From Saitoella complicata NRRL Y-17804 (Eukaryota > Ascomycota > Saitoellomycetes > Saitoellales > Saitoellaceae), in the NCBI RefSeq assembly GCF_001661265.1, contig NW_017567010.1, positions 186,001-250,000 on the forward strand: a DNA stretch of 64,000 nucleotides, given 5' to 3'. Numbering within the stretch: the stretch's first letter is position 1; each line of letters begins with the position of its first letter. The notes beneath the pieces were generated by a model. That model was not told the origin of the DNA. It did not search any database and saw nothing but the letters and a program-made list of their open reading frames with translations. Below, in pieces: positions 10,862 to 21,172 of this stretch. A program made the translations under genes and the position numbers.

Positions 10862-11992
10862 ATGAACATCGAAGAAATCCAAGCCCATCTCTGCACTATC
10901 CAATACGAATCCACTGTCTGGGAGATTTTGGGCTCTGTCGCCGCTATCATTACTTCAATCACCTACCCACCACTCCGGCTAGTCTATCTGTATGGCGTGT
11001 TTGATTGTCGAACGTGGTTGTGTTTCTGGTTGACGTGTTGTGGGTACTTTCCTGGGTACGTCACCTCCCTTCCCATCGCTCCTCACTCGTCTTCTCCACC
11101 CCCGTCACACTCTTGTTCCGCACAGTAAATACTAAACCTAGATAACAGGCTTTTATACGTGACCTGGCTATCAGCCCACCGCCACCGCACCCGCACCCTC
11201 CGCGAATCCCGCCTCCTAGCCTCCCACCCGCTCCTCCGCCCCCCTCTGACCCCACCCCACCTCTGGTCCATCGACGCCTCCGGTCTCCGCTCCGCGCACC
11301 CCAACGCCGTCCCACTCATACCACACACTCCCGGCTCCTCCCCTCCCCGCCCGCTACAACGCAGCAACCTGAATCCCAGTCTCCCGGGGTACGAGCAAGC
11401 TGCACGGGATCGGGTCCCGGAGTATTGTGTCTATGGACCGGGGAGGGAGTGTCCGCCCAGGTATTTGACGCATGCGAATGGGGGGTTGACGGAGGGGATG
11501 GCGCCTGGGACCAGGGCGGTGGTTGTGCAGAGGCTTAGGGCTGCTGGATACGAGGTTGATGATCCTGGACGTGGGGAGACGCCGAAGGTTCATCGAAGAA
11601 GGACGTCTGGGGGTGCAGCTGTGGCGGTTGGGGCGGTTGGGGCGGCGGCTGGAACGGGTGCTGGTGGGGTAGAGCGGGAAGGGGGGGGAGGGACAGGGGA
11701 GGTGAGGAGTGCGTTGAGACGGAGTCCGAGTGGGCACGTGTCGAGTCGTGCACCGAGTCGCAGACCGAGCGTTACGTTCCAAGAACCTGTCGCGACTGCG
11801 ATCGATGACACTCAAACTCAAACTCATTCTCCTTCCCAGGGCGCACGACAGTACAAAACTGAAGCACCCAGGTCTGGTCCGCCGGGTCCGAATGGGTATC
11901 ACGAGAGTGGAAGTAGTACAAATGGGCAGAGACGGAGGACGCCGAGTTTGAGTGAGCAGGGGTGCTTTTGGAGTGAAAGTGGGCATGATTAG
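10862..11992 (+). CDS. Pmp3/UPF0057-domain membrane protein with long disordered C-terminal tail
   Basis: Exons 10862-11055 and 11149-11992 give 345 aa. Residues about 20-75 match the Pmp3 (UPF0057) fold: one hydrophobic helix, a short loop with Pro-Pro-Leu (YPPLRLVYLYGVFDC), and a second helix ending GYFPGLLYVTWL, the family's GYxPGxxH-like end. The 93-nt intron falls inside that glycine codon. The tail of about 270 aa is rich in Ser, Pro, Arg and Gly and looks disordered. Pmp3 proteins are small plasma-membrane proteins affecting membrane potential and ion stress; that is family knowledge. The start at 10862 was chosen for its CACAATG context and its short distance to the first helix. ATGs at 10736 and 10703 are in frame and would add 42 or 53 residues. 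Confidence 0.72.
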
Positions 11993-12161
11993 TTCTCAAG
12001 ACGAAATGGATTCTGGGGTTGGATTTGGGATCAGGATCAGCAAATTATATGGCGCTTTTCTTTCTTTCGCTCTTCTTGCTACAAGGTATTTTAGACAGCT
12101 ATGATGGGTATGCGTGGCTCTTCTATGCCTCCTTACCAATAAAATCAAACATCGCTATGCC

Positions 12162-13028
12162 TCACTTCACCTTCTCCTTCACACTCACAATGCCCTTCTC
12201 ATCAGCAGGAACGAGCAAAGGAAGGTACCCACCCCACCACCTTACCCGCACCCCCTCACCCCTCGCCCCGGCATCCTCAATCCCACAAATCAAATTCAAA
12301 ACATAGAATCCCGCCGAAACACAGGCATGCCATACCGCGTGTCCTTGGGGGTTTGGCCATGATCCGAGGGGGGAGAGGTGGGAGCAGAGGTGAAGGTCGA
12401 ACATCCAAAATGCGACACCGAGGGCGTAGAGGGAGGTGCCGAGGCGGAAGAGGGAGCGCATCTCTTGGGCAGAGGGTATGGTGGTGGTGGTGGTGGTGGT
12501 GGAGGATGGGGTGTTGGGGGAGAAGGAGGAGGAGGAGGGAACGGCGAGGTAGGTTAGCGCAAGGCCGGAGAACTCGATAATCCCGAAGAGAATGTGGAAT
12601 GTCGTAAACTGCACCGGACCGCGTAAGATGGTGATGAGGGCCGTACACACAACACCATACCCCACTGCAAACGATTTAAACCATTGCACCTTCTTCCTGT
12701 GTTCTTTTTGGTATCTCGCCCGCACGAAGATGTATATGACAACCAAACATGTCCACACCATCGGGCCCTCATCCATCCACTGTCCCTCCTTCTTCAATGT
12801 GGCATGGAAAGCAATGCTCCCCCACCCCACAACTTGTAATCCTATCCATGTCCACCACCAAGCGGTCCATCGTCTAGACAAAGGTGAGGCGAGGCCGAGG
12901 AGGGAGAAGAGGATGATGAGGAGGGAGGAGATGGAGTTGTGAAGTTCGGCGAGGTAGGGCGTTGAGAGGTAATCTTGTTCGCACCAGTTTATTGAGGAGG
13001 TTGGAGGGCCCCAGAATGGTTCATACAT
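12162..13028 (-). CDS. Alkaline ceramidase (YDC1/YPC1/ACER family)
   Basis: Intronless 288-aa multi-pass membrane protein of the CREST superfamily. It hydrolyses ceramide to sphingoid base and fatty acid in the ER/Golgi. Diagnostic blocks are the start WGPPTSSINWCEQDY, the GSIAFHATLKKEGQWMDE segment with its metal-binding His and Asp, and the C-terminal HAVWHACVSAGFYV with two His residues of the zinc site. Seven hydrophobic segments can be read. Length is typical. A Thr run in the middle loop is encoded by a trinucleotide repeat at 12480-12503. I cannot decide between phytoceramidase (YPC1) and dihydroceramidase (YDC1) specificity. Converges with the Pmp3-domain gene. Confidence 0.92.
   Translation of the reverse strand: MYEPFWGPPTSSINWCEQDYLSTPYLAELHNSISSLLIILFSLLGLASPLSRRWTAWWWTWIGLQVVGWGSIAFHATLKKEGQWMDEGPMVWTCLVVIYIFVRARYQKEHRKKVQWFKSFAVGYGVVCTALITILRGPVQFTTFHILFGIIEFSGLALTYLAVPSSSSFSPNTPSSTTTTTTTIPSAQEMRSLFRLGTSLYALGVAFWMFDLHLCSHLSPLGSWPNPQGHAVWHACVSAGFYVLNLICGIEDAGARGEGVRVRWWGGYLPLLVPADEKGIVSVKEKVK
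12480..12503. repeat. (GTG)8 trinucleotide microsatellite
   Basis: Eight perfect GTG units on the + strand inside the alkaline ceramidase gene. On the coding strand they give a run of Thr codons in a non-conserved loop. Confidence 0.9.
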
Positions 13029-13291
13029 GAGTGCTTATACTGTAGGAACAATTGGTCGAGGTATGGACGGTGCCTGTAACGTGGATCGCTGGATTGAGTG
13101 AATGAGGTGCGTCGGCTAATTGTGCCGCTCAGATTTCGATTGTGGATCGGTGGCGTCGTTGGATGCGCAATTCGTGGAATCACGGTTACTCGGCACAACA
13201 GTACGGGAGGCGGGGAAGAAAAAGTTACAGAGTTCAACACCAACGACAACGACAACGACGACCATCGTAAGGGAAGTCTGAGAGTTGAGAG

Positions 13292-14978
13292 ATGTCAGCA
13301 TTGGGGTCACGATCACGGAATCCATCTGCGTTGACTATGGTCTCTTCCGCGTCCGGCGATACGCAGGTCGAGCGTGATACAGAAGCCGAGCATGACCTCG
13401 AAGCTGCTCGTGTTCGTTCTCGAGGAGAAAATGTTACTGATTCGGCGTATGGGAGTCAAGTACCTGTACCGGTGCAGGATACACAATATGCAGAAGATGA
13501 AGGCGTAGTGGAGAAAACGGATCCTAATTTGGTTACGTTCGATGGACCGCATGACCCGGACAATCCGAAGAATTGGAGGACGGCGAAGAAGATGTATGTC
13601 ACGTTCTATGTCGTGTTGCTGACACTATGCTGGTATGTCCTCTTGCGCCCCCTCCTTCGTTCGCAGAAAAGCAGAACTGACCGTCGATAGTTCCCTCGCC
13701 TCATCCTCCTTCTCCCCAACCTTCGGCGCCCTCTCCGAAACCTTCGGCAACTCCCTCGAAGTGTCCTACCTAACCCTCTCCCTCTTCGTCCTCGGCTTCG
13801 CTTTCGGTCCCGTCATCTTCGGACCCCTCTCCGAACTCTACGGCCGCAACCTCGGACTCTTCCCCGCCTTCCTTCTCTTCATCATCTTCAACATCCCCCA
13901 AGGCGCAGGCCAAAACATTCAAACTGTCATTATCGCACGGTTTATTGGTGGTGTATTTGCGAGTGCACCGTTTAGTGTTTGTGCAGGGAGTTTGGCGGAT
14001 TTGTGGGAGAGTGGGGAGAGGGGGTATGCGTTTGCTGCTTTTACGGCGGGAACGTATTTGGGGCCTTTGATTGGGCCGATTATTGGGGGGTTTATTGTGG
14101 AGAGTTATCTGGGGTGGAGGTGGACGGTGTGGGTTATCATGATTCTTTCGGGTGCGGTGCTGATTTTGGGACTTCTCACGCTGCCTGAGACATTCGCGCC
14201 GAGGATTCTGGTGTTAAAAGCCAAGCGACTACGACGTCAAACCGGGAACAACGAGTGGTACGCAGACTACGAGAGGAACAAACCTCCGGTGAGCCAGATC
14301 GTTCAGAAGGTGTTAATCCGCCCCATCAAAATGCTCTGCACAGAACTCATCCTCCTCCTCCTCTCAATCTACGTCGCATTCGTCTACTCCATCCAATACC
14401 TTATCCTCGAAGCTTTCCCCGCCGTCTACCACGATAAACACGGATGGAACCTCGGTGTTGCTTCTCTTCCCTTCTTGGCGGTTGCGGTGGGGGTGTTTGT
14501 TGGGTGTGCGGTTGTTGCGGGATTTAATCCGTATTATGAGAGGAAGAGAGCGGAGAATGGGGGGCGGCCGGTTCCGGAGGCGAGGTTGCCGCCGATGATG
14601 ATTGGGGCTGTTGCGTTTCCTATTGGGTTATTTTGGTTTGGGTGGAGTGGGCAGTACGCTACGTCATGGGTTCCCTCGACCCTCGCCGGCATTCCCATCG
14701 GTGTTTCCCTCTCCATTATCTTTATGCAAGCACTCTCCTACCTCGGTGATGCGTTCACAGCACATGCTGCATCAGCTGTTGCGGCGAATGCGTTTTTGAG
14801 AGCGATATTGGCGGGTGCGTTCCCGCTGTTTTCGTCGCAGATGTATGACAAGTTGGGGATTGGGTGGGCGAGTAGTTTGCTGGGGTTTTTGGCGCTGGGG
14901 TTCATGCCGATTCCGTTTTTGTTCTTCAAATTTGGTGGGGCGATTAGGAGGAAGAGCAAGTATGCTGCGTCGCCGTGA
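13292..14978 (+). CDS. MFS transporter, DHA1-like (drug/polyamine:H+ antiporter)
   Basis: Exons 13292-13632 and 13691-14978 give 542 aa. The first ~95 residues are cytosolic and acidic, ending in the DHA1 signature DPDNPKNW. Twelve membrane helices follow, with the motif A-like FGPLSELYGRN after helix 2, the SLADLWESGERGYAFA block, and motif C-like GPLIGPIIGGFIVESYLGWRW in helix 5. The central loop carries LPETFAPRIL. This combination is typical of fungal multidrug and polyamine (FLR1/TPO-like) exporters; substrate is not predictable. The 58-nt intron interrupts helix 1 and restores CSLASSSFSPTFGALSETFG. A second in-frame ATG at 13337 is possible. Codon use switches several times between C-ending and G/T-ending blocks inside the gene (see findings). 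Confidence 0.9.
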
Positions 14979-15263
14979 GAATGTCGTGGCATGAAGGGGT
15001 GACTGCAAGGACGATTCCATGACGGTCTGACAGTTAGCACACAAATTCGACATTATCTATAGACTAGCATATCAAGAAAAACATATCAAATTATTTCAGG
15101 TTCTGTCGAGGATGACATGGCCCATTCAAGTTCGCACGGTGTCCAACTTCACGTGATGCTGACATCAGCAAGCAGCGTCGCGAATCTCCCCCGCATGCGC
15201 ACATCGATCCGGCCAACCTCGAAACCCTGCATACCCTATAAACCCCACCGAAGCTTTACTATC

Positions 15264-16060
15264 ATGTTTACCGGCATTGTCGAAGTCGTAGGAGGTTCGC
15301 TGTGTACTCGCATAGCCCTCCGTCATGTGCTAATATCGAACAGTTGTCTCATCCCTGATCGAGCACGACACCTCATCCACCGGCGGGAACGGATGCTCGC
15401 TCACGATCTCCGGCGCGGTGTCAATCCTGGGAGATTGCAATTTGGGAGATAGTATCGCTGTTAATGGTACGCTGAAGTTAACTGCCGATATCGTCCAGCA
15501 CATGCCGCTAACCCGAGTGTACAGGAACATGCTTAACCGTCACCGAATTCGATGAAGATAGCTTCAAAGTCGGCATCTCTCCAGAAACACTACGAAGAAC
15601 ATCATTGGGTGATCTGAAAGAGGGAAGCCCAGTGAATTTGGAGAGAGCGATGGCTGCGCATGTGCGATTCGGTGGTCATTTCGTACAGGGACATGTCGAC
15701 ACTACTGCTGAGATCCTCTCAATAACCCCCGATGGCAACGCACTTACCTTCCGCTTCCGCCCACATGATGATTCTTTGATGAAGTACATCATTGAGAAGG
15801 GGTATGTTACGCTTGATGGAACTTCCTTAACGGTCGTCGAGGTGAATGATGAGGAGAAGTGGTTCTCGATCATGATGGTTGCATATACACAAGAGAAAGT
15901 CATCATGCCTACAAAGAAGGTTGGGCAGAAGGTCAATGTTGAGGTTGACATGATTGGAAAGTTAGTTGAGAAGCAGGTTGCGGCTGCGGTTGGAAACTTG
16001 GAGAACAATGGCGTGTTGGAGACGATGATTAAGAGGGTTTTGGCGAAGCAGCAAGCATGA
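15264..16060 (+). CDS. RIB5: Riboflavin synthase
   Basis: Exons 15264-15294, 15344-15466 and 15525-16060 give 229 aa, the usual size. The enzyme dismutates two 6,7-dimethyl-8-ribityllumazine molecules to riboflavin. The start MFTGIVEVVG is the canonical N-terminus. Two tandem lumazine-binding domains can be followed: CSLTISGAV with the phase-1 junction giving VNGTCLTV in the first, and HFVQGHVDTTAEI and LDGTSLTVVEV in the second. Introns of 49 and 58 nt break glycine or valine codons and both restore frame. The C-terminal helix (VDMIGKLVEKQVAA) is present. Identification is firm. Confidence 0.96.
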
Positions 16061-16214
16061 GGAGGCATCGGGTTTACAGTGGGAAGGGAGAAGGGAGACA
16101 AGCATAAGTAATCAGAACATTTCTGGTGGTAATATTATGAAAATCGAGAGACCCCGCTAGAATGCAAACCAGAACTCCAAGCAACCATATACCAAGAACT
16201 TTTCGCCCACAGCG

Positions 16215-17567
16215 CTAACGCTCCTCCTGATCCATATCATCCCTCTTTCTCTTTCCACCCTTCGGACCAGCCTTGCCCCTGTTAATCCCCTCACCCTTTC
16301 CTCTCTTCGCATGCAAATCCTTCATGTCGATAATTGCCTGTCTCTGTGCCTCTCCCACACGCTCAGACAAAATCATGACAGCCTCCTTGTCAGCCTTGTA
16401 CTCATCCATCTTGGAGCCGAGTGCAGCCTCGATACGAAGGAAGAGTTCGAGGTCGTATTGAGTGACGAGGGACATGGACTTTCCTGCACGTCCAGCACGG
16501 GCTGTACGTCCGACACGGTGAATATACGCTTTCGAGTCCGTCGGAATATCAAAGTTCATAACACAGTCGACTGCTGGGATATCCAATCCACGCGCCGCAA
16601 CATCCGTAGCCACCAAGATATTCCTCGCCCCAGACTTGAATTTGTTCAGGGCACCGAGACGCGAAGTTTGTGACATTTGTCCATGGAGCGGGACGGCTGC
16701 GAACCCGAGATGACGGAGGAGGATGGCGATACGTTGAGTGTCGTTACATGTTCTCGCGAAAATGATGACTGAGTTTCCGGCGAGTTCGTTAACGAGGTAG
16801 ACGAGGTACGTATCTTTGTGCTTGAAGGGGAAGAAGAGGTAGTTTTGCGTAAGCTTGTCGGCGGTGGAGTATTTCGTGTCAACGGCGACGCGGACAGGGT
16901 TTGAAAGAGATGCACGCTGTAACTTTTCGACTTTTGAGGTCATTGTTGCGGAGTAGAGGTAGGTGTTGCGTTCCTTCGGGATGACCTTCAAAATCTTGTC
17001 AATCATGGGTCCGAAGTCCATGTCGAGCAATCTGTCGGCTTCGTCGAGGACGAGATATTTTATGGATCGGAGGGAGAATCCTTTGGTATTTTCGAGGTGA
17101 TCTTGGAGACGACCGGGGGTTGCGACGATGACGTGGGGTTTCTTGGAGAGTGCGACGGATTGGGACATCATGTCCATTCCACCAACGACGACTGCACAAC
17201 GGACACCGATCCCACCTCCCAAAGCCTCGAATTGTTCACCGATTTGGTAAGCCAATTCACGAGTGGGTGCAAGAACACATGCGAACAGCCCTTGCGGCTT
17301 CTCCCAGAGAGCTTGGAGAATGGGAAGAGCGAATGCGGCGGTCTTTCCGGAACCGGTCTGTGCGAGACCGATGATATCGCGGCCTTCGAGTGAGTGAGGA
17401 AGGGATTCAGCTTGGATTGGCGAGGGTATGGTGTACTTGAGCTTCTCGCAGGCTTCGCAAAGCTCCGGCATGAGACCAAGTTCGGCGAACGACTTGACCT
17501 CCTTCTTCTCTTCCTCCGCCACTTGAGGCTCGGGCGACACTGATGCTTCCTTCTTAGATCCAGGCAT
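16215..17567 (-). CDS. RRP3: DEAD-box ATP-dependent rRNA helicase RRP3 (DDX47)
   Basis: Intronless 450-aa DEAD-box helicase of the Rrp3/DDX47 type, nucleolar and needed for 18S rRNA maturation. Visible motifs: F and Q motif ([20 protein letters not shown]), I (AQTGSGKT, about 69-76), Ia (PTRELA), GG, Ib (TPGRL), II (LDEADRLLD), III (SAT), IV, V (ARGLDIP) and VI ([11 protein letters not shown]). A basic C-terminal tail ends [15 protein letters not shown]. The ATG at 17567 (MPGSKKEAS) was preferred: the frame is open to 17915, but the upstream part resembles no helicase and overlaps the promoter. Head-to-head with SSF1, 180 bp apart. Confidence 0.94.
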   Translation of the reverse strand: MPGSKKEASVSPEPQVAEEEKKEVKSFAELGLMPELCEACEKLKYTIPSPIQAESLPHSLEGRDIIGLAQTGSGKTAAFALPILQALWEKPQGLFACVLAPTRELAYQIGEQFEALGGGIGVRCAVVVGGMDMMSQSVALSKKPHVIVATPGRLQDHLENTKGFSLRSIKYLVLDEADRLLDMDFGPMIDKILKVIPKERNTYLYSATMTSKVEKLQRASLSNPVRVAVDTKYSTADKLTQNYLFFPFKHKDTYLVYLVNELAGNSVIIFARTCNDTQRIAILLRHLGFAAVPLHGQMSQTSRLGALNKFKSGARNILVATDVAARGLDIPAVDCVMNFDIPTDSKAYIHRVGRTARAGRAGKSMSLVTQYDLELFLRIEAALGSKMDEYKADKEAVMILSERVGEAQRQAIIDMKDLHAKRGKGEGINRGKAGPKGGKRKRDDMDQEER

Positions 17568-17747
17568 GATATTGATCACGTATAGTCTTGATTTTTGTTT
17601 GCCTCCAAGCTGCCGGTGTCGTACTCTATTTCGAAATTTCGGAGAGTGGCTGGTGTGGCGCACCTTATCGATTTCGCAGCAAAAGTTCGAGATACGCATG
17701 GGAACACACAAAATACACCTGTAGGCCTCCCCAAACACCAATTCACA
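17568..17747. promoter_or_regulatory. Shared bidirectional promoter RRP3/SSF1
   Basis: 180 bp between the two start codons, so both ribosome-biogenesis genes must be driven from it. It contains the palindrome TTCGAAATTTCG near 17628-17640. An AT-core element of this kind recalls the RRPE element of yeast ribosome-biogenesis promoters, but that link is inference. Confidence 0.55.
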
Positions 17748-19007
17748 ATGGCAAAGCGAAGACAAAAGCAGAGAACGCATGTCAAGAAGGATGCGGATGC
17801 TACTGCCGCCGGCCAAAAAATCCCAAAGTCGATGGTGATCAGGACTGGTGCGAATGAGATCGGTGCCTCGCTCTCGCAGCTTGTCAGGGATTTTAGGAGG
17901 GTTATGGAGCCGCATACTGCGTCACGGTTGAAGGAGAGAAAGGCGAACAGGCTGAAGGATTTCGTGACGATGGCGGGGCCGTTGGGGGTTACGCATCTCA
18001 TGCTCTTCTCCCGATCCGAGAACGGGGTTAACCTCCGTATTGCGCGCACACCCCGAGGACCGACTCTTCATTTCAAGGTCTCGTCGTATTCTTTGGCACG
18101 GGATATCCAGAAGACACAGCGGAATCCGAAGAGTCCGGGCGCGGAGTACCTCACCCCTCCACTTTTGGTGTTGAACAACTTCAAGGCATCGGGTGGGAAG
18201 GATGCGCCGTACGAGACGCTCTTGACCTCCACCTTCCAGAATTTGTTCCCGCCGATTAGCGCGCAACACACCTCCCTCGCCTCCATCCGCCGTGTACTCC
18301 TATTGCACCGTGACCCCAACGACCCTGAGGGCGCAATCGATTTGAGACATTACGCCATCACGACAAAGGCTGTGGGTGTCGGACGTGGTGTTAGGAAGTT
18401 GGTCAATGGAGATGGTGTCGCGGATTTGGGACGGGTAAAGGATATCGCGGATTATGTCTTGCAACAGGATGCTGGGTATAATTCTGAGAGTGAGGTTGAG
18501 GATGATGCGAAGGTTGAGGTTAAGCGCGAGGACGGAGGCGCGAGGAGGAGGGGGCAGGGGGAGGGAACCCAGCAACGCGCTATCAAATTGGTCGAACTCG
18601 GACCTAGGATGAGGTTGCATTTGACGAAGGTTGTGGAGGGTGTGTGTGACGGAAAGGTCCTCCACCACGCTCACATCAAAAAGACAGCCGCCGAAGAACG
18701 CGAACAGGAACGGAAACACAAGGAGAAGATCAAGCTTAAGGAAGCCCGCAGAAAGGAGCAGGCTGATAATGTTGCACGCAAGAAGGCGGAGAAGGACGCG
18801 ATGAAGGTGAAGAGAGACGAGGCCAGGGGGAGGGGTGAGGAGGTTGAGAGTGAGGAAGAGGATGAGGAGATGGAGGATGCGATCGCGGAGGCGGAGGGGT
18901 GGAGTGATGATGATGGTGAGGGGAGCTATGATGAGATGGAGGGGATTGATGAGATGGAGGAGGCGGCGGGTGCGGAGGAGGAGGAGGATGGGGAGGAATC
19001 GGAGTAG
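17748..19007 (+). CDS. SSF1: Ribosome biogenesis protein SSF1/PPAN (Brix domain)
   Basis: Intronless 419-aa Brix-domain protein of the Ssf1/Peter Pan type, acting in 27S pre-rRNA processing for the 60S subunit. The start [14 protein letters not shown] is typical. The Brix domain spans about residues 25-300, with [57 protein letters not shown] and IDLRHYAI recognisable. The C-terminus becomes a basic coiled-coil-like stretch, then a strongly acidic tail of Glu/Asp runs. The frame is open upstream to 17595, but the ATG at 17748 has the common CACAATG context and matches family N-termini. Confidence 0.94.
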   Translation: MAKRRQKQRTHVKKDADATAAGQKIPKSMVIRTGANEIGASLSQLVRDFRRVMEPHTASRLKERKANRLKDFVTMAGPLGVTHLMLFSRSENGVNLRIARTPRGPTLHFKVSSYSLARDIQKTQRNPKSPGAEYLTPPLLVLNNFKASGGKDAPYETLLTSTFQNLFPPISAQHTSLASIRRVLLLHRDPNDPEGAIDLRHYAITTKAVGVGRGVRKLVNGDGVADLGRVKDIADYVLQQDAGYNSESEVEDDAKVEVKREDGGARRRGQGEGTQQRAIKLVELGPRMRLHLTKVVEGVCDGKVLHHAHIKKTAAEEREQERKHKEKIKLKEARRKEQADNVARKKAEKDAMKVKRDEARGRGEEVESEEEDEEMEDAIAEAEGWSDDDGEGSYDEMEGIDEMEEAAGAEEEEDGEESE

Positions 19008-19288
19008 ACTAAAGCATATACCACATTATATTGACGGTGTGTTTCCCCTCCATCTTCTAATGTCATTGTATCCACCACCTCGAAGCCCATTTTCTCGTCT
19101 GTCTATCTGCGCTTTGGGGTCTTTTTGGAATTCGCACGGTGGAATTGGCTGGGCGGTCGAGTTCAGGGGTAGCCATGACCCAAAGGGGAAAGCCTGGTGA
19201 TGATCAGTGGGCATACGTAACGCGCACTGCAACGGCGACTTCGACATCAACGAAGGAGAACAGCAACGAATAGACAATCACTGCAAAG

Positions 19289-20730
19289 ATGTCGACTTTA
19301 GAAGGTGAAAATATCACGAAATCTTGTCTTTTTGTGTAGCGCTGACGCAGTTGTTTGCAGAACTCGCCGCAATGGAGAACGAGAATGCTCCTCTCCTCAA
19401 TGACAACGAGGAGAAGATGGGGGATGCCGAGGATGAGATCGATGCTGAAATCTTGAGGTCGAGCAGTGAGGAGATTGTTAACCGAACGAGACTGCTGGAG
19501 AACGACATCAAGGTACAATGGGCAATTCCTCACCACCTGGCTACCTGCTGACAGAAGGGATGACAGGTCATGCGTTCCGAATACCAGCGTCTAACCCATG
19601 AATCAAACACAATGAAAGAGAAGATCAAGGACAACACAGAGAAAATCGAAAATAACCGTCAATTACCCTACCTTGTCGGCAACATCGTCGAAATTCTTGA
19701 CATGGACCCCGAAACCGCCGAAGAAGAGGATGGCGCAAACACCGACTCAGACGCAGTCCGCAAAGGAAAGTCTGCGGTGATCAAGACCTCGACGCGCCAG
19801 ACTGTCTTTTTGCCGTTGATTGGATTGGTGGATGAGGAGAAGTTGAAGCCGGGGGATTTGATCGGTGTCAACAAGGACTCGTATCTCGTCCTCGATACGC
19901 TTCCAGCAGAGTACGATAACCGTGTCAAAGCAATGGAGGTAGACGAGAAGCCTACGGAGTCATACACGGATATCGGTGGTTTGGACAAGCAAATTGAAGA
20001 GTTGGTCGAGGCTGTTGTGTTGCCCTTGCAGCAGGCGGATAAGTTCAAGAAACTTGGTGTTAAGCCCCCGAAGGGAGCATTGATGTATGGACCCCCCGGA
20101 ACTGGAAAGACGCTTTTGGCGCGTGCTTGTGCTGCGCAGACGAATGCTACATACCTCAAGATCGCTGCGCCGCAGTTGGTTCAGATGTTCATTGGTGATG
20201 GTGCCAAGCTCGTCCGTGACGCATTCGCATTGGCGAAAGAAAAGGCTCCCGCAATCATCTTCATCGACGAGTTGGACGCGATTGGTACGAAGCGTTTCGA
20301 CAGTGATAAGAGCGGTGACCGCGAAGTTCAACGAACAATGCTCGAACTCCTCAACCAACTCGATGGTTTCTCATCCGACGACCGCGTCAAAGTCCTCGCC
20401 GCCACAAACCGCGTCGACACCCTCGACCCAGCCCTCCTCCGTTCCGGCCGTCTCGACCGCAAAATCGAGTTTCCCCTTCCCAACGAAGAAGCACGTGCCC
20501 GAATCCTCCAGATTCATTCACGTAAGATGACGGTCGACGACAAGGTCAATTGGGATGAGTTGGCGAGGAGTACGGATGAGTATAATGGAGCGATGTTGAA
20601 GCAGGTATGTGTGGAGGCGGGTATGATTGCGTTGAGGAGTGGGGAGACGAAGATTGAGCATGAGCATTACATGGAGGGTGTGCAGGAGGTGCAGATGAGG
20701 AAGAATAAGCCTAGTTCGATTTACGCTTAA
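19289..20730 (+). CDS. RPT5: 26S proteasome regulatory subunit RPT5 (6A, AAA ATPase)
   Basis: Exons 19289-19304, 19361-19512 and 19567-20730 give 443 aa. Rpt5 is one of six AAA ATPases of the 19S base that unfold substrates. The N-terminal coiled coil ([14 protein letters not shown] to [12 protein letters not shown]) is followed by the OB domain ([18 protein letters not shown]). The AAA module has GPPGTGKT (about residue 231), [17 protein letters not shown], the SRH with [11 protein letters not shown], and a sensor-2 helical domain. The protein ends SSIYA, a HbYX-type tail that docks into the alpha ring. A 16-nt first coding exon, MSTLE, is joined through a 56-nt intron to the ELAAMENEN segment. 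Identification as Rpt5 rather than another Rpt rests on the N-terminus and the tail. Confidence 0.95.
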
Positions 20731-21172
20731 AGAACTTGGGAAGTGGGAGTTTGATACCTTCGAGAATACAATTCATTGCTATGTCAGATCCCTTTGTACA
20801 CGACTTGTAGAGAGACTTTAAACTTGGGTCACACCCTTGCGGAAACGGGCTTGCGGTGCTTACACGCGATCACAACAGAGCTTCAATTGCGGTAGAGCAG
20901 AGAGCGGCATGAAGGATGCAAAATGAAATACACTCATCAATCTACGGTAATTTGACCTTACCAGGTTTCCGATTGCGGGCCACAGAGATGAACGGCGCCA
21001 CACCTTGTCTGACAGCCGCCAAATCGATAACCATCCATCGGCAACATCCGCCGGCAGCTAACCCTAGCTCATATCCGCACCACGAAATCCCAACACCAGC
21101 ACACCACCACCTCTCAACATCGTCAGCAATCCATTCGCTTTTCTCCTGCTTTTCATTTGAACCTCTGTCACA
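20731..21172. other. Intergenic region upstream of the bestrophin-like gene
   Basis: 442 bp with no recognisable gene, repeat or RNA. It probably holds the RPT5 3' end and the promoter and leader of the following gene. Confidence 0.5.

Noticed and set aside
17568-17915. N-terminal extension of RRP3 to 17915
   Set aside because: Overlaps the SSF1 start and its promoter, and does not resemble any helicase N-terminus.
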